Positions 9,228 through 17,166 of a stretch of 64,000 nt of DNA are shown here, piece by piece (position 1 is the stretch's first letter; the number at the start of each line of letters is the position of its first letter). Below the pieces are notes generated by a model. It was not told where the DNA came from. It did no database searches and worked only from the letters and a program-made list of their open reading frames with translations. Origin of the DNA: Halohasta salina (lineage in GTDB: Archaea > Halobacteriota > Halobacteria > Halobacteriales > Haloferacaceae); the NCBI RefSeq assembly GCF_024178165.1, contig NZ_JAMZIE010000002.1, positions 124,001 through 188,000 on the forward strand, given 5' to 3'. The translations under genes and the position numbers were made by a program.

Positions 9228-9845
9228 ATGGACCCGATCTGCGTCACCGACTCGGCCGACGTGTTCACCTGTAACGCCTACCTCCTCGACGGCGAGGTGA
9301 CAACCCTCGTCGACGCCGGCGCGATGGCTGGCGTCGAGGACGTCGTCGCCGACCACGTCGACACAGTGGACCGCGTCGTCCTCACTCACCAGCACGGCGA
9401 CCATGTGGCCGAACTCGACGCCGTGTTGTCGGCGTTCGACGCCGACTGCTATGCCTACGACGACCACCCTCACCGGACCCACAGCCTCGACGACGGCGAC
9501 CGAGTCGAGATGGGCGACGAAACCTTCGAGGCCGTCTACACGCCGGGCCACGCGACCGATCACCTCTCGTTTGTCGGCGAATCGATGCTGTTCAGCGGCG
9601 ACGTGGTCGTCTACAACGACGGGGCATTCGACGACGGGAGTTTCGGCCGGACCGACCGGCCCGGCCAGTCCCGCGAGCGACTCATCGAGAGTCTGGAAAC
9701 GCTGCTGGATCGACTTCCCGACTCGGTGACGGCGATGTACGCAGGCCACGGCGATCCGTTCCATGCCGACGGCGAGAGCGTCCGGACGGTCATCGAGCGC
9801 GCGCTCGAACGGGCCGAGCGTCGCGAGCCGAAATATCCCGAGTAG
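9228..9845 (+). CDS. MBL-fold metallo-hydrolase
   Basis: 205 residues. Metal ligands are clear: HQHGDH (about residues 55-60) is the HxHxDH motif, followed by TPGHATDH (about 108-115) and the FSGDVV Asp (about 124-129). This is a glyoxalase-II-like zinc hydrolase fold, probably acting on a thioester or related small substrate in the cytosol. ATG 9228 (MDPICVTDSADVFTCN) is chosen over an ATG 12 nt upstream because the family begins with this strand. The substrate cannot be told from the sequence. Confidence 0.92.
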   Translation: MDPICVTDSADVFTCNAYLLDGEVTTLVDAGAMAGVEDVVADHVDTVDRVVLTHQHGDHVAELDAVLSAFDADCYAYDDHPHRTHSLDDGDRVEMGDETFEAVYTPGHATDHLSFVGESMLFSGDVVVYNDGAFDDGSFGRTDRPGQSRERLIESLETLLDRLPDSVTAMYAGHGDPFHADGESVRTVIERALERAERREPKYPE

Positions 9846-9976
9846 TGACCATCTACGAGCCGTAGTCGGCAACTAACTACAGTCCGTGATTCGGGGAGTT
9901 TCGAAACCGAGCTCGCGAACCGTGGCTGTTGGTCGGTCGATGGCCGAGTTGTCGGTAAGAAAGGATCGGTGAGCGA

Positions 9977-10126
9977 TCAGGCTGCGCGTCGCTCTTTGGC
10001 CTTCGGGCGGAGTCGGTCGTAGCCGCACTTCCGGCAGCGGTTGGCCCGCGGTGAGTTGCGAGCGTTACAGCGCATGCAGATCTGTTTGTTGAGGGTTCGC
10101 TCGGTCGCGTTCTCGTTGCTTGGCAT
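9977..10126 (-). CDS. rpl40e: 50S ribosomal protein L40e
   Basis: 49 residues, [10 protein letters not shown] at the start. A four-cysteine zinc ribbon is visible, CMRC and CRKC separated by 10 residues, within a highly basic protein ([18 protein letters not shown]). This is the archaeal L40e, a component of the large subunit. The gene is short and easily missed. It is followed downstream (lower coordinates) by about 130 nt of sequence without a feature. Confidence 0.96.
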   Translation of the reverse strand: MPSNENATERTLNKQICMRCNARNSPRANRCRKCGYDRLRPKAKERRAA

Positions 10127-10176
10127 ACGGCTCTATCGTCGACGTCGCTGTTTAAGCGTTCCGAGACTTCCCGGCC

Positions 10177-10443
10177 TCACGCGCCGGCTTCTTCGAGGGC
10201 GGCTTCGAGGTCCTCGCGCTGGGTGACGCCGACGAAGCGGTCGACGATGCCGTCGTCGTTCTCGACGACCAGCGTCGGCAGCGACCGAACCTGATACTGG
10301 TTGGCGACGTCCTGTTCTTCATCGACGTCGACTTTGGCGAACTCGACGTCCTCGTAGTCGGCTTCGAGCTCTTCGAGGATCGGGTCCTGTGTCTTACACG
10401 GGCCACACCAGTCGGCGTAAAAATCTGTGAGTCGAACCGTCAT
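10177..10443 (-). CDS. Small thioredoxin-fold protein
   Basis: 88 residues. The active site WCGPC (Cys13 and Cys16) and the cis-proline segment RSLPTLVV (about residues 53-60) are present. It is shorter than standard thioredoxin (about 105-110) because the first beta-alpha unit is missing, as in the short archaeal thioredoxin/glutaredoxin-like proteins. It would reduce protein disulfides or act as a redox relay. Only 50 nt separate it from L40e downstream, in the same direction. Confidence 0.9.
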   Translation of the reverse strand: MTVRLTDFYADWCGPCKTQDPILEELEADYEDVEFAKVDVDEEQDVANQYQVRSLPTLVVENDDGIVDRFVGVTQREDLEAALEEAGA

Positions 10444-10545
10444 TTGTGTTCCCGCCCTCGTTTTGCCGAGGGTGGCGCATAAGCGTTTCCAAGCGCGCAG
10501 TCGGAAGCCGAAACCCTTAGGAGACCAACGTGCAGTAGTTCGACT

Positions 10546-10710
10546 ATGAGCTCAGGCGACAATTCCGGCGGGCTGATGTCCAGTGCCGGGCTGGTCCGGT
10601 ACTTCGACTCCGAAGACCGGAACGCGATCCGTATCAATCCGAAAACCGTCATCGCGTTCTGTTTGCTGTTCGGCCTGCTCGTCCAGATCCTCACCATTTC
10701 GGTGGCGTGA
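10546..10710 (+). CDS. Preprotein translocase subunit Sec61-beta (SecG)
   Basis: 54 residues. A polar Gly/Ser N-terminus ([20 protein letters not shown]) is followed by a basic [13 protein letters not shown] segment and one C-terminal TM helix. This is the archaeal Sec61-beta pattern, a single-span component of the SecYE-beta channel. Start ATG 10546. The next gene, pdxT, begins 46 nt downstream. Confidence 0.94.
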   Translation: MSSGDNSGGLMSSAGLVRYFDSEDRNAIRINPKTVIAFCLLFGLLVQILTISVA

Positions 10711-10756
10711 TCCCGCGAACGCGGTCTTTTTCCCCACCGCCTTCGGTCGACTAACC

Positions 10757-11368
10757 ATGATAGCTGGCGTCATCGCCGTTCAGGGCGACGTGAGCGAACA
10801 CGCCGCCGCGATCCGACGGGCTGCGGCCGCACACGATGCCGACTGCGAGGTGCGGGAGATCCGAACCAGCGGCATCGTTCCCGACTGCGACGTACTGCTC
10901 ATGCCGGGCGGGGAGTCGACCACGATTTCCCGCCTGTTGGCCGACGAGGGGATCGACGACGAGATTCGGGCCCACGTCGAGGCCGGCAACCCGATCTTGG
11001 CCACCTGTGCGGGGCTGATCGTCGCCGCCCGCGACGCGAAGGACGACCGCGTCTCGACGCTGGGACTGCTCGATGTGACGGTCGACCGCAACGCCTTCGG
11101 TCGACAGAAGGACAGCTTCGAGGCCCCCCTCGACATCGAGGGCCTCGACGAGCCGTTCCCGGCAGTCTTCATCCGCGCGCCGCTGATCGACACGGTCGGC
11201 GACGACGTCGAGGTGCTGGCCGACTGGGAGGGCAACCCCGTCGGCGTCCGGCAGGGACCGGTCGTCGCCTCCTCGTTCCATCCGGAGCTTACCCCTGACA
11301 CGCGGCTCCACCAGCTGGCGTTTTTCGACGAGACGGAAGCCGTCGTGCCCACGGAGGTCGACGGATGA
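10757..11368 (+). CDS. pdxT: Pyridoxal 5'-phosphate synthase glutaminase subunit PdxT
   Basis: 203 residues, a class I-type glutamine amidotransferase. Seen motifs: GVIAVQGDVSEH at the N-terminus, GGES (51-54), the nucleophile Cys84 in TCAGLI, and the His175/Glu177 pair in SSFHPEL. It releases ammonia from glutamine for PdxS in R5P-dependent PLP synthesis; pdxS is not in this window. It overlaps hisE by 4 nt (ATGA), so the two are translationally coupled although they belong to different pathways. Confidence 0.97.
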   Translation: MIAGVIAVQGDVSEHAAAIRRAAAAHDADCEVREIRTSGIVPDCDVLLMPGGESTTISRLLADEGIDDEIRAHVEAGNPILATCAGLIVAARDAKDDRVSTLGLLDVTVDRNAFGRQKDSFEAPLDIEGLDEPFPAVFIRAPLIDTVGDDVEVLADWEGNPVGVRQGPVVASSFHPELTPDTRLHQLAFFDETEAVVPTEVDG

Positions 11369-11673
11369 GCGACACCGAAGAACAACTGGACAGCGAGGTG
11401 CTCGATGAGCTGTTTGCGACGATCAAACAGCGGCAGGCCGAGCTACCCGAGGACTCCTATACGGCCTCGTTGTTCACCCACGAGAAAGGTGAAAACGAAG
11501 TCCTCGAAAAACTGGGCGAGGAGTCGACCGAACTCATTCTGGCGGCCAAAGACGACGATCTCGACGAACTACAGTACGAGTCGGCCGATTTCGTCTACCA
11601 CTTGCTCGTGTTGTTCGCGATGAAGGGGTTGGACGTCGACGATCTGCGGGCCGAACTCGAATCGCGGTTCTGA
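11365..11673 (+). CDS. hisE: Phosphoribosyl-ATP pyrophosphatase
   Basis: 102 residues, all-alpha MazG-like fold. The conserved pattern KGENEVLEKLGEESTELILAA (residues about 36-56) and YESADFVYHLLVLF (about 66-79) hold the Glu/Asp residues that bind Mg2+ and PRPP-ATP. It catalyses the second step of histidine biosynthesis (PR-ATP to PR-AMP). No cyclohydrolase (HisI) is fused to it. ATG overlaps the pdxT stop by 4 nt. Confidence 0.97.
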   Translation: MSDTEEQLDSEVLDELFATIKQRQAELPEDSYTASLFTHEKGENEVLEKLGEESTELILAAKDDDLDELQYESADFVYHLLVLFAMKGLDVDDLRAELESRF

Positions 11674-11700
11674 GGCTGTCGGCGTGTTCCGACCACTTCG

Positions 11701-11811
11701 TTAGTCATCGCCTTCGGTGTCGTCCGACCGGAGCCAGTGATAGAGTTCCGCGGACAGTTCGGCCACCACCCCGAGACCTTTGAAAATCCCAATGAGGAGA
11801 TCGTCGATCAT
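11701..11811 (-). CDS. Very small hypothetical protein
   Basis: A 36-residue open frame starting at ATG 11811: one amphipathic/hydrophobic helix (LLIGIFKGLGVVAELS) and an acidic tail (RSDDTEGDD), typical haloarchaeal composition. An AT-rich stretch upstream (around 11820-11850) could hold its promoter. Support is only composition and context. Confidence 0.4.
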   Translation of the reverse strand: MIDDLLIGIFKGLGVVAELSAELYHWLRSDDTEGDD

Positions 11812-11965
11812 TAGCTACACGCTGTGTAGATCGTCCACATATATCTATTGGTGACTGAAACACGGCACAGACGGCCACTACCGGGAGTATCCGACGCCCG
11901 GATCGTGGTGGCTGGATCCTCTCGACGCCGACGCCCTTTTCAAACCAGTCGACCAAACGCGGCCA

Positions 11966-12778
11966 ATGGATGCCGTTACGCTCGGTCCCGCCGGGACCTA
12001 CTCACACCGTGCCGCCAGCGCTGTCGCCGACGACGTCTCGTTTCGTGAGTCGGTGACCGCCATTATCGAAGCGGTCGACGACGGCAGCTTCGAACGGGGC
12101 GTCGTCCCCATCGAAAACAGTATCGAGGGCAGCGTCACCGAGACGCTCGATGCACTCGCCGACCGGGAGGTCGCCGTCGTTAGCGAGATCATAACGCCGA
12201 TTAGACACGCCCTACTCGCCCAGTCCGACGAGTTCGAAACGGTCGCTAGCCACTCCCAAGCGTTGGCCCAGTGTCGGAGTTACCTCGAAACGAACTATCC
12301 GGGGGCCAATCAGGAGGCCGTCGCCAGCACTGCCCGCGGTGTCGAACGCGCCCGCGAGGACCCTTCGATCGCGGCGATCGGCCACCCCTCGAACGCGACC
12401 AACGGCACCGAACTGGAGATCCTCGCTGAAGACATTCAGGATCAAGACTCCAACGCGACGCGATTCTTCCTTCTTGCGCCCGCCGCCGAGCGATCCGACG
12501 CTGGCGGCAAGACGACGCTGATCGTCTACCCGAACGTCAACTATCCCGGGCTGCTGTTGGAACTGCTGGAGGCCTTCGCCGACCGCAACATCAACCTCTC
12601 GCGGGTCGAATCCCGGCCCAGTGGCAACCGCCTCGGCGACTACCTGTTCCACTTCGATATCGAGGCCGGCGTCTACGAGAGCCGCGTCCAGGAGGCGATC
12701 GCCGAGATCGAGACGATCGTCGACGACGGCTGGATCCGGAATCTTGGATCCTACGACACGAAACACGTGCTGTACTGA
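11966..12778 (+). CDS. pheA: Prephenate dehydratase
   Basis: 270 residues. The PDT catalytic domain covers about 1-180, with TLGPAGTYSH at the N-terminus, VPIENSIEGSV (about 48-58) and the active-site Thr in NATRFFLL (about 163-170). The C-terminal ACT domain (about 188-262, with [20 protein letters not shown] and the ESRPS motif) binds Phe for feedback inhibition. It converts prephenate to phenylpyruvate in phenylalanine synthesis. No chorismate mutase or dehydrogenase is fused to it. Start ATG 11966 follows a short AT-containing leader. Confidence 0.97.
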   Translation: MDAVTLGPAGTYSHRAASAVADDVSFRESVTAIIEAVDDGSFERGVVPIENSIEGSVTETLDALADREVAVVSEIITPIRHALLAQSDEFETVASHSQALAQCRSYLETNYPGANQEAVASTARGVERAREDPSIAAIGHPSNATNGTELEILAEDIQDQDSNATRFFLLAPAAERSDAGGKTTLIVYPNVNYPGLLLELLEAFADRNINLSRVESRPSGNRLGDYLFHFDIEAGVYESRVQEAIAEIETIVDDGWIRNLGSYDTKHVLY

Positions 12779-12862
12779 TTCTCGGGGGCCGCGGACAGTC
12801 CGGTCGTTCCTGTTGGGTTCGTGTCGACAATATTCATGTCTCTCAACGCCCAATTTGTAGGT

Positions 12863-13294
12863 ATGGCTGGACGACCCAACCCGTTCCGCGAACTCGACGA
12901 ACTGATCGAACGAATGAACCGCCAGTTCGGCGAGCTGAGTGGCGGCTTCGAGGCCGAGAGCATGCTCTCGGACGTGAGCGTCGACGTCGCCGATCAGGGC
13001 GATCAGCTGGTCGTCACCGCCGACCTTCCCGGCTTCTCCGGGGACGATATCGACCTCCGTGTCGACCGGGAGAGCCTCACGCTCAGCGCCGAGTACGAGG
13101 CCGAAGAGAGCGAAGACACCGGCCAGTTCCACCGCCAAGAACGGCGGCGGGAGTCGGTGCACCGACAGCTCCCGCTGCCCGAGGCGGTCGAGGCCGAAAA
13201 CGCCTCGGCTAGCTACAACAACGGAGTACTGACAGTGGAGCTCCCGAAGCTCGACCCCGAGGCGTCGAGTGGCTACCGGATCGACGTCGAATAG
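12863..13294 (+). CDS. hsp20: Hsp20/alpha-crystallin family chaperone, copy 1
   Basis: 143 residues. The N-terminal arm (RPNPFRELDELIERMNRQF) is followed by an alpha-crystallin domain (about 50-140) with the VVTADLPGFSGDDIDLRV strand pair and the NGVLTVELPK signature at the end. ATG 12863 is chosen for the conserved arm; frame-compatible upstream starts add no conserved residues. A holdase against protein aggregation. It is followed 97 nt later by a second copy on the same strand. Confidence 0.94.
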   Translation: MAGRPNPFRELDELIERMNRQFGELSGGFEAESMLSDVSVDVADQGDQLVVTADLPGFSGDDIDLRVDRESLTLSAEYEAEESEDTGQFHRQERRRESVHRQLPLPEAVEAENASASYNNGVLTVELPKLDPEASSGYRIDVE

Positions 13295-13391
13295 CGACGC
13301 CCCCGTATTTTTCCCCGCGGCGAGTAGCTAGCATGGCTCCATCTCCCTTTAAGCCATCAGCGAGCATATATGTTGGCTGGTGAAACACACG

Positions 13392-13811
13392 ATGAAACGC
13401 GCACTCACACCGTTCGATGGATTCGACCAGTTCTTCGGCCAGTTCGGCCGCGGCTTCGAGCCGATGACTACCAACGACGGAACGGGAATGGCCGTCGACG
13501 TCGCCAACAACGACGACGAGTTCGTCCTGACGGCCGATCTGCCGGGGTTCGATCGCGAGGCGATCGAGCTCAGGATCGACGACGCGGTGGTGACGATCAG
13601 CGCCGAACGTCACAACGAAACCGACGGGACGAACGCGGAGTACCTCCACCGCGAACGCCGCACCGAGTCGGTCCAGCGGCAGCTTCGGCTCCCGGAGGCA
13701 GTCGACGACGAGGGCGCGACGGCGACCTACCACAACGGCGTGCTCACCGTGACGGTCCCCAAAGCGTCGACCGACGTGGTCGACGACGGCCGACGGATCG
13801 AGATCGAATAA
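13392..13811 (+). CDS. hsp20: Hsp20/alpha-crystallin family chaperone, copy 2
   Basis: 139 residues from ATG 13392 (MKRALTPFDGF); a GTG at 13380 is also in frame and the start is uncertain. The crystallin core holds FVLTADLPGFDREAIELRI and the NGVLTVTVPK signature. The sequence differs clearly from copy 1, so the pair is an old tandem duplication. A CATATAT at 13365-13371 lies about 24 nt before ATG 13392, which favours a leaderless heat-inducible transcript of its own, while TTTAAG at about 13348 would suit the GTG. Confidence 0.92.
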   Translation: MKRALTPFDGFDQFFGQFGRGFEPMTTNDGTGMAVDVANNDDEFVLTADLPGFDREAIELRIDDAVVTISAERHNETDGTNAEYLHRERRTESVQRQLRLPEAVDDEGATATYHNGVLTVTVPKASTDVVDDGRRIEIE

Positions 13812-13833
13812 CCCGCCGGCCGGTTGGCCGCGG

Positions 13834-14259
13834 CTACGGCCGCTGTCGGTAGCGGATCGTCCGCGAGCCGCGGAACATCGGGCCCGTACCTGCGGTTTCG
13901 AATCCCGCGGCCTCGACGGCCGCCTTCTTGTCGGTCGCCTCGGTTTCGACCAGTACCTCGACGTCCATGTTCTCGCTGGCCGCAAACCGGACGGGCTCGC
14001 CCAGCAGGCGCTCGCAGGCGGCTTCGGTGCCGCCGAACTGCGTGACATGTACTGTTCGATCGTGGGCATCGAAGCTGACGAACCCCAAGAGTTCGGTGTC
14101 GTCGGCCTCGGTGTCGACGTTCGGATCGCGGTTTCCCTGCTGGCGTTCGGCGACGCGGACGCTCCGGTCGTGGACCAGATTCCGGACGACGTCCGCCGGT
14201 GCATCCGCCAGCGCCGCGATCGCCTCGGCGTCGTCTTCGACCGCATCCCGCACGTGCAT
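13834..14259 (-). CDS. GNAT-like N-acetyltransferase
   Basis: 141 residues. It begins with the GNAT beta1-alpha1 pattern (MHVRDAVEDDAEAIAALA) and a strand with LLGFVSFDAHDRTVHVTQFGG (about 57-77). The usual acetyl-CoA pyrophosphate loop (Q/RxxGxG/A) is degenerate in the segment ACERLLGEPVRFA. The C-terminal VEAAGFETAGTGPMF matches the alpha4-beta7 end of the fold. Substrate unknown; weak loop conservation makes the activity uncertain. Confidence 0.75.
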   Translation of the reverse strand: MHVRDAVEDDAEAIAALADAPADVVRNLVHDRSVRVAERQQGNRDPNVDTEADDTELLGFVSFDAHDRTVHVTQFGGTEAACERLLGEPVRFAASENMDVEVLVETEATDKKAAVEAAGFETAGTGPMFRGSRTIRYRQRP

Positions 14260-14344
14260 ACCGCCCCTACCATCGCTGCCCGCATAAATCAGGGGGCCGA
14301 AGCGAGATTGAAGGCTTTATTTGGGAGCCACCGAACCGTAGCGT

Positions 14345-14434
14345 ATGAGCAAAGCTACCAAGATCGTGGTGGGAACGGTCGGCCTCTCGGCGCTGCTGGC
14401 GGTCGGTATCATCCTCTCGTACGTGGGCGCCTGA
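14345..14434 (+). CDS. 29-residue single-TM peptide
   Basis: Open frame of 29 codons: a basic start (MSKATKIVVG) then one hydrophobic helix to the end (YVGA). The stop TGA overlaps the ATG of the next gene (TGATG), strong evidence for translation and coupling. TTTATTTGG about 25-30 nt upstream could be a TATA box. Role unknown; possibly a membrane microprotein. Confidence 0.6.
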   Translation: MSKATKIVVGTVGLSALLAVGIILSYVGA

Positions 14435-15222
14435 TGTTCAGCGAGCGATCGCTGTCGCCGCCGCTCGCAGCGGCCCGGACAGCGTACGCTCCGGAGTCGA
14501 CGGTGCTCGATGTCGCACAGGATTTCGAGACGCTACCCCCGGCGGTCGCCGAGGACCTCGGGCTGTTCGCCGACGCGCTCGATCCGGCAAGCTATCCGGT
14601 CGACTGGCTGCCGGCCGATGCGCCGACGGCACTCCAACGGTATGCGGGCCCGACATTCACGATCGGCATGCCCGGCGACGGCACGGTCGTCTGGACCGCC
14701 CAGACCGAGCCGCCGACGGTGCTGTTGAAAAAGCGTGCCGACGGGACGCCCGAGACGTTTCTCGACTTCCTCGTCGCCGAAGCGTTCGTCCGGATCGACT
14801 CCGGGGTTCCCGAGCATTTCGTGCCGTTTTTCGGCTCACAGTACACCGAGCTGGCCGACGCGACCGGACTCGGACCCGCCGACGTCTACCAGATCGCCGC
14901 CGCGCTGTTCGACGGCTGGGTCGGCCTCCAGACCCGCAAGGTGTTCCGGTCGTGGGCCGAGGATCCCGAGTTCGAACCGCTGTACGAGGCGTGGGTCGAC
15001 GCCGGCGAGCGGCTCGAACCGCGGCTCGACGAACTCTCGGCGTCGGTCGCCCGCGGCGAGATGACGTTCCCCGAGGCCACCGAGTACGCCTGTTCGGCGA
15101 TCAAACACGATCTGGACCTCCCGACGCCGTTCGGCGCGCTTGATACCGATGCCTTCCGGGAGTACGGGGCCGACTACGCGATTCAGTGGGCCGATAAAAC
15201 CGTCGCGGCACTCGCCGAGTAG
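14434..15222 (+). CDS. Haloarchaeal conserved protein, function unknown
   Basis: 262 residues from ATG 14434, overlapping the stop of the 29-residue ORF. No TM or signal. It is rich in Asp/Glu/Ala and mostly helical, with a conserved-looking middle (RYAGPTFTIGMPGDGTVVWT, WVGLQTRKVFRSWAEDPEF) and a C-terminal CSAIKHDLDLPTPFG. I recognise no catalytic family. The gene is followed by 28 nt and then the convergent RecA-like gene. Confidence 0.82.
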   Translation: MFSERSLSPPLAAARTAYAPESTVLDVAQDFETLPPAVAEDLGLFADALDPASYPVDWLPADAPTALQRYAGPTFTIGMPGDGTVVWTAQTEPPTVLLKKRADGTPETFLDFLVAEAFVRIDSGVPEHFVPFFGSQYTELADATGLGPADVYQIAAALFDGWVGLQTRKVFRSWAEDPEFEPLYEAWVDAGERLEPRLDELSASVARGEMTFPEATEYACSAIKHDLDLPTPFGALDTDAFREYGADYAIQWADKTVAALAE

Positions 15223-15250
15223 GCAGTCTCTACCAGCCAGTAGCCGCTAC

Positions 15251-15838
15251 CTACTGGAAGTCGACGCTCACGCTGCCGTCGTCGCCGAGGTCGACGACGC
15301 CGTCGAACAGTTCGGTGAACTCGTCGAGGGTCGACTGATCGTGGACCTCCTTCGAGAGGTGGAAGATACCGACCGCGTCGTGGTCGGCCAGCAGTTCGAG
15401 CAGTTGTTTGGTCGCCTCGTAGACGCCTTCGTCGTCGGCGTAGTAGATCATCTCGGTCAGGGAGTCGACGCTGACCCGTACCTTGCCGTCGTGACTCGAC
15501 AGGAACTCACGGGTCTTCTCGACGATGCCATCGAGGTCGTCCGGCGAGGAGACGTAGTGGACGTCGTCGGCCCCGCGACGGGAGTAGCCCCGCTCGACCG
15601 ACAGCGTATCGAGGATCACGGCCCGATCTTCGTCGACGTCGTAGTGTTCGAGCTTCTGTTCGACCTCGCGGGCCGTGGTGCGTGTCGAAACGACGAGGAA
15701 GTGGTCGGTGTCGGTCTTCAGGAAGTCGGTGTCGATCCGGTCGGTCTCGCCGATACTTGGATGGAGCAACAGCAGCCCCGTCCCGCTCGCAATGGTGTCG
15801 GGTGCGTTTTCGATCGCTAGCGTGTAGTCCATATCCAT
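15251..15838 (-). CDS. RecA/KaiC-like protein, HTR-like (DUF7090-like), lacking Walker A
   Basis: 195 residues. It has the strand-helix spacing of RecA/KaiC ATPases: FLVVSTRTTAREVEQKL (strand-loop-helix), VSVDSLTEMIYY in the Walker B position (VSVDS), and DAVGIFHLSKEVHD as the sensor strand. The Walker A lysine loop (GxxxxGK) is missing, so ATP hydrolysis is unlikely. Haloarchaea annotate relatives as HTR-like. Its role is unknown, perhaps a regulatory partner. Confidence 0.75.
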   Translation of the reverse strand: MDMDYTLAIENAPDTIASGTGLLLLHPSIGETDRIDTDFLKTDTDHFLVVSTRTTAREVEQKLEHYDVDEDRAVILDTLSVERGYSRRGADDVHYVSSPDDLDGIVEKTREFLSSHDGKVRVSVDSLTEMIYYADDEGVYEATKQLLELLADHDAVGIFHLSKEVHDQSTLDEFTELFDGVVDLGDDGSVSVDFQ

Positions 15839-15932
15839 ATCTGCGACTGGGTGAACTTAATCATACAGGCCTTCGGTTTGCCCGTCGTCCGCCAGCCACC
15901 TTTTTATTCGTCCCATACCCACGTCGAGACGG

Positions 15933-16505
15933 ATGTACGGACAGGATACGGCCAAAGACGTCTACAGAGACGCCCTGCCCGTGATTATCGTCAGTCTCGT
16001 CGCCGGACTGTTCGCGGGAACGATACTTGGCAGCGAGACGATGCGCGAGGGAATCGAGAGTGTTCCCGGACTCCTGTTGTTGCTGCCCGCCTTTCTGGCC
16101 ACCCGTGGCGGCGTCTACGGATCGCTTGGCGCACGGATCTCCAGCGGTCTCCATCAGGGGATCATCGAACCCCGGTTCGAACTTGACGAGCGGCTTTCGA
16201 ACGCCATCATCGCCTCGTTTATCAACGGAATGACCGTCTCGGTGTTCATCGCTGTCGTCACCTTCGGCGTGCTGACCGCGACCGGTCAGTCGGGGAGCCT
16301 CCCCCGGCTGGTCGGCATCATGATCGTCGCCGGCTTCCTGAGTGCCGTGCTCATGTTGTCGGTGCTCGTCTCGGTGATCATCCTCGGCTACCGCCGCGGG
16401 CTCGACCCCGACAACATCATCGGACCGGTCGTGACCACTCTCGGTGATGTCTTCGGCGTGCTGTTCCTGCTGGTCGGCGTCTACGTGACGGGGGCGGTGC
16501 TGTGA
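15933..16505 (+). CDS. MgtE/SLC41-type Mg2+ transporter half, subunit A
   Basis: 190 residues, five hydrophobic segments. The MgtE transmembrane domain pattern is visible: LLPAFLATRGGVYGSLGAR (about 48-66) and the DPDNIIGPVVTTLGDVFGVL segment (about 157-176), which hold the acidic and polar residues lining the Mg2+ pore. No cytoplasmic N domain or CBS pair precedes it, so the usual Mg2+ sensor is missing. Its stop overlaps the GTG of the next gene (GTGA), so the two halves are coupled. Confidence 0.9.
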   Translation: MYGQDTAKDVYRDALPVIIVSLVAGLFAGTILGSETMREGIESVPGLLLLLPAFLATRGGVYGSLGARISSGLHQGIIEPRFELDERLSNAIIASFINGMTVSVFIAVVTFGVLTATGQSGSLPRLVGIMIVAGFLSAVLMLSVLVSVIILGYRRGLDPDNIIGPVVTTLGDVFGVLFLLVGVYVTGAVL

Positions 16506-17074
16506 GCACCGGCGGCGACGTCGACGGCGAGTGGGCGATCCGGAGCATGGTCCGGACGATGGTGCCGTTGTTGGCCGGACTGTCGTTGCTCCAGATGGCT
16601 TCCGGCTCGGTGCTGGAGTCCTTCGAGGCGACGCTCGTGACCCAACCCTCGCTGCTCGTCCTCGTCCCGGTTCAGATCGGGACCGCGGGCAACCTCGCGT
16701 CGATCATGTGTTCGCGGCTGTCGACACAGCTCCACCTCGGGACGTTCGAACTCTCGCCGTCGAATCCGGCGATCAGGGCCAACACCGGCGCGGTCTTCGG
16801 GCTGGCGGCGACCGTCTTCGGCGTCGTCGGGGTCGCCGCGTGGGCGATCGGTCGGGTGCTCGGCGGTTCGTTAACTCTCATCGAGGTACTGACGATCTCG
16901 CTTGTTAGCGGGATGCTGTTGGCGCTGGTGGTGGTCGTGCTAAGCGTCGTCTCGGTGACCGCCTCCTACCGGCTGGGGTACAACCCCGACGACACGACGA
17001 TCCCGGTGGTCACCAACCTCTGTGACATCACCGGTGTTCTCATCCTGTTCGGTGTCGTCGTAGTCGTCCTCTAA
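16502..17074 (+). CDS. MgtE/SLC41-type Mg2+ transporter half, subunit B
   Basis: 190 residues from GTG 16502, a second MgtE TM domain not closely alike to the first. Pore elements: LLVLVPVQIGTAGNLASIMCSR (about 51-72) and NPDDTTIPVVTNLCDITGVL (about 164-183). Bacterial MgtE works as a homodimer of one TM domain each; animal SLC41A has two in one chain. This gene pair would make the two-domain arrangement from separate subunits. Start taken for the 4-nt overlap. Confidence 0.9.
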   Translation: MSTGGDVDGEWAIRSMVRTMVPLLAGLSLLQMASGSVLESFEATLVTQPSLLVLVPVQIGTAGNLASIMCSRLSTQLHLGTFELSPSNPAIRANTGAVFGLAATVFGVVGVAAWAIGRVLGGSLTLIEVLTISLVSGMLLALVVVVLSVVSVTASYRLGYNPDDTTIPVVTNLCDITGVLILFGVVVVVL

Positions 17075-17166
17075 CCGTCTGTAGCCGGTGGCTACTCCCG
17101 ATCCAATCGTGCGGAGCCCGCGCAGTTCCCCGTAACAGTTTGGAGGATCGACGCCGAACCGTCGGT

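Noticed and set aside
13834-14259. Calling the acetyltransferase-like gene a RimI enzyme
   Set aside because: The acetyl-CoA loop is degenerate and RimI signature residues are missing.
14047-15222. Longer start for the conserved gene at 14434 (from 14047)
   Set aside because: The extension is antisense to the GNAT gene and lacks haloarchaeal codon character; the TGATG overlap supports 14434.
15251-15838. Calling the KaiC-like protein an ATPase
   Set aside because: There is no Walker A GxxxxGK in the expected place, so it is described as RecA-like only.
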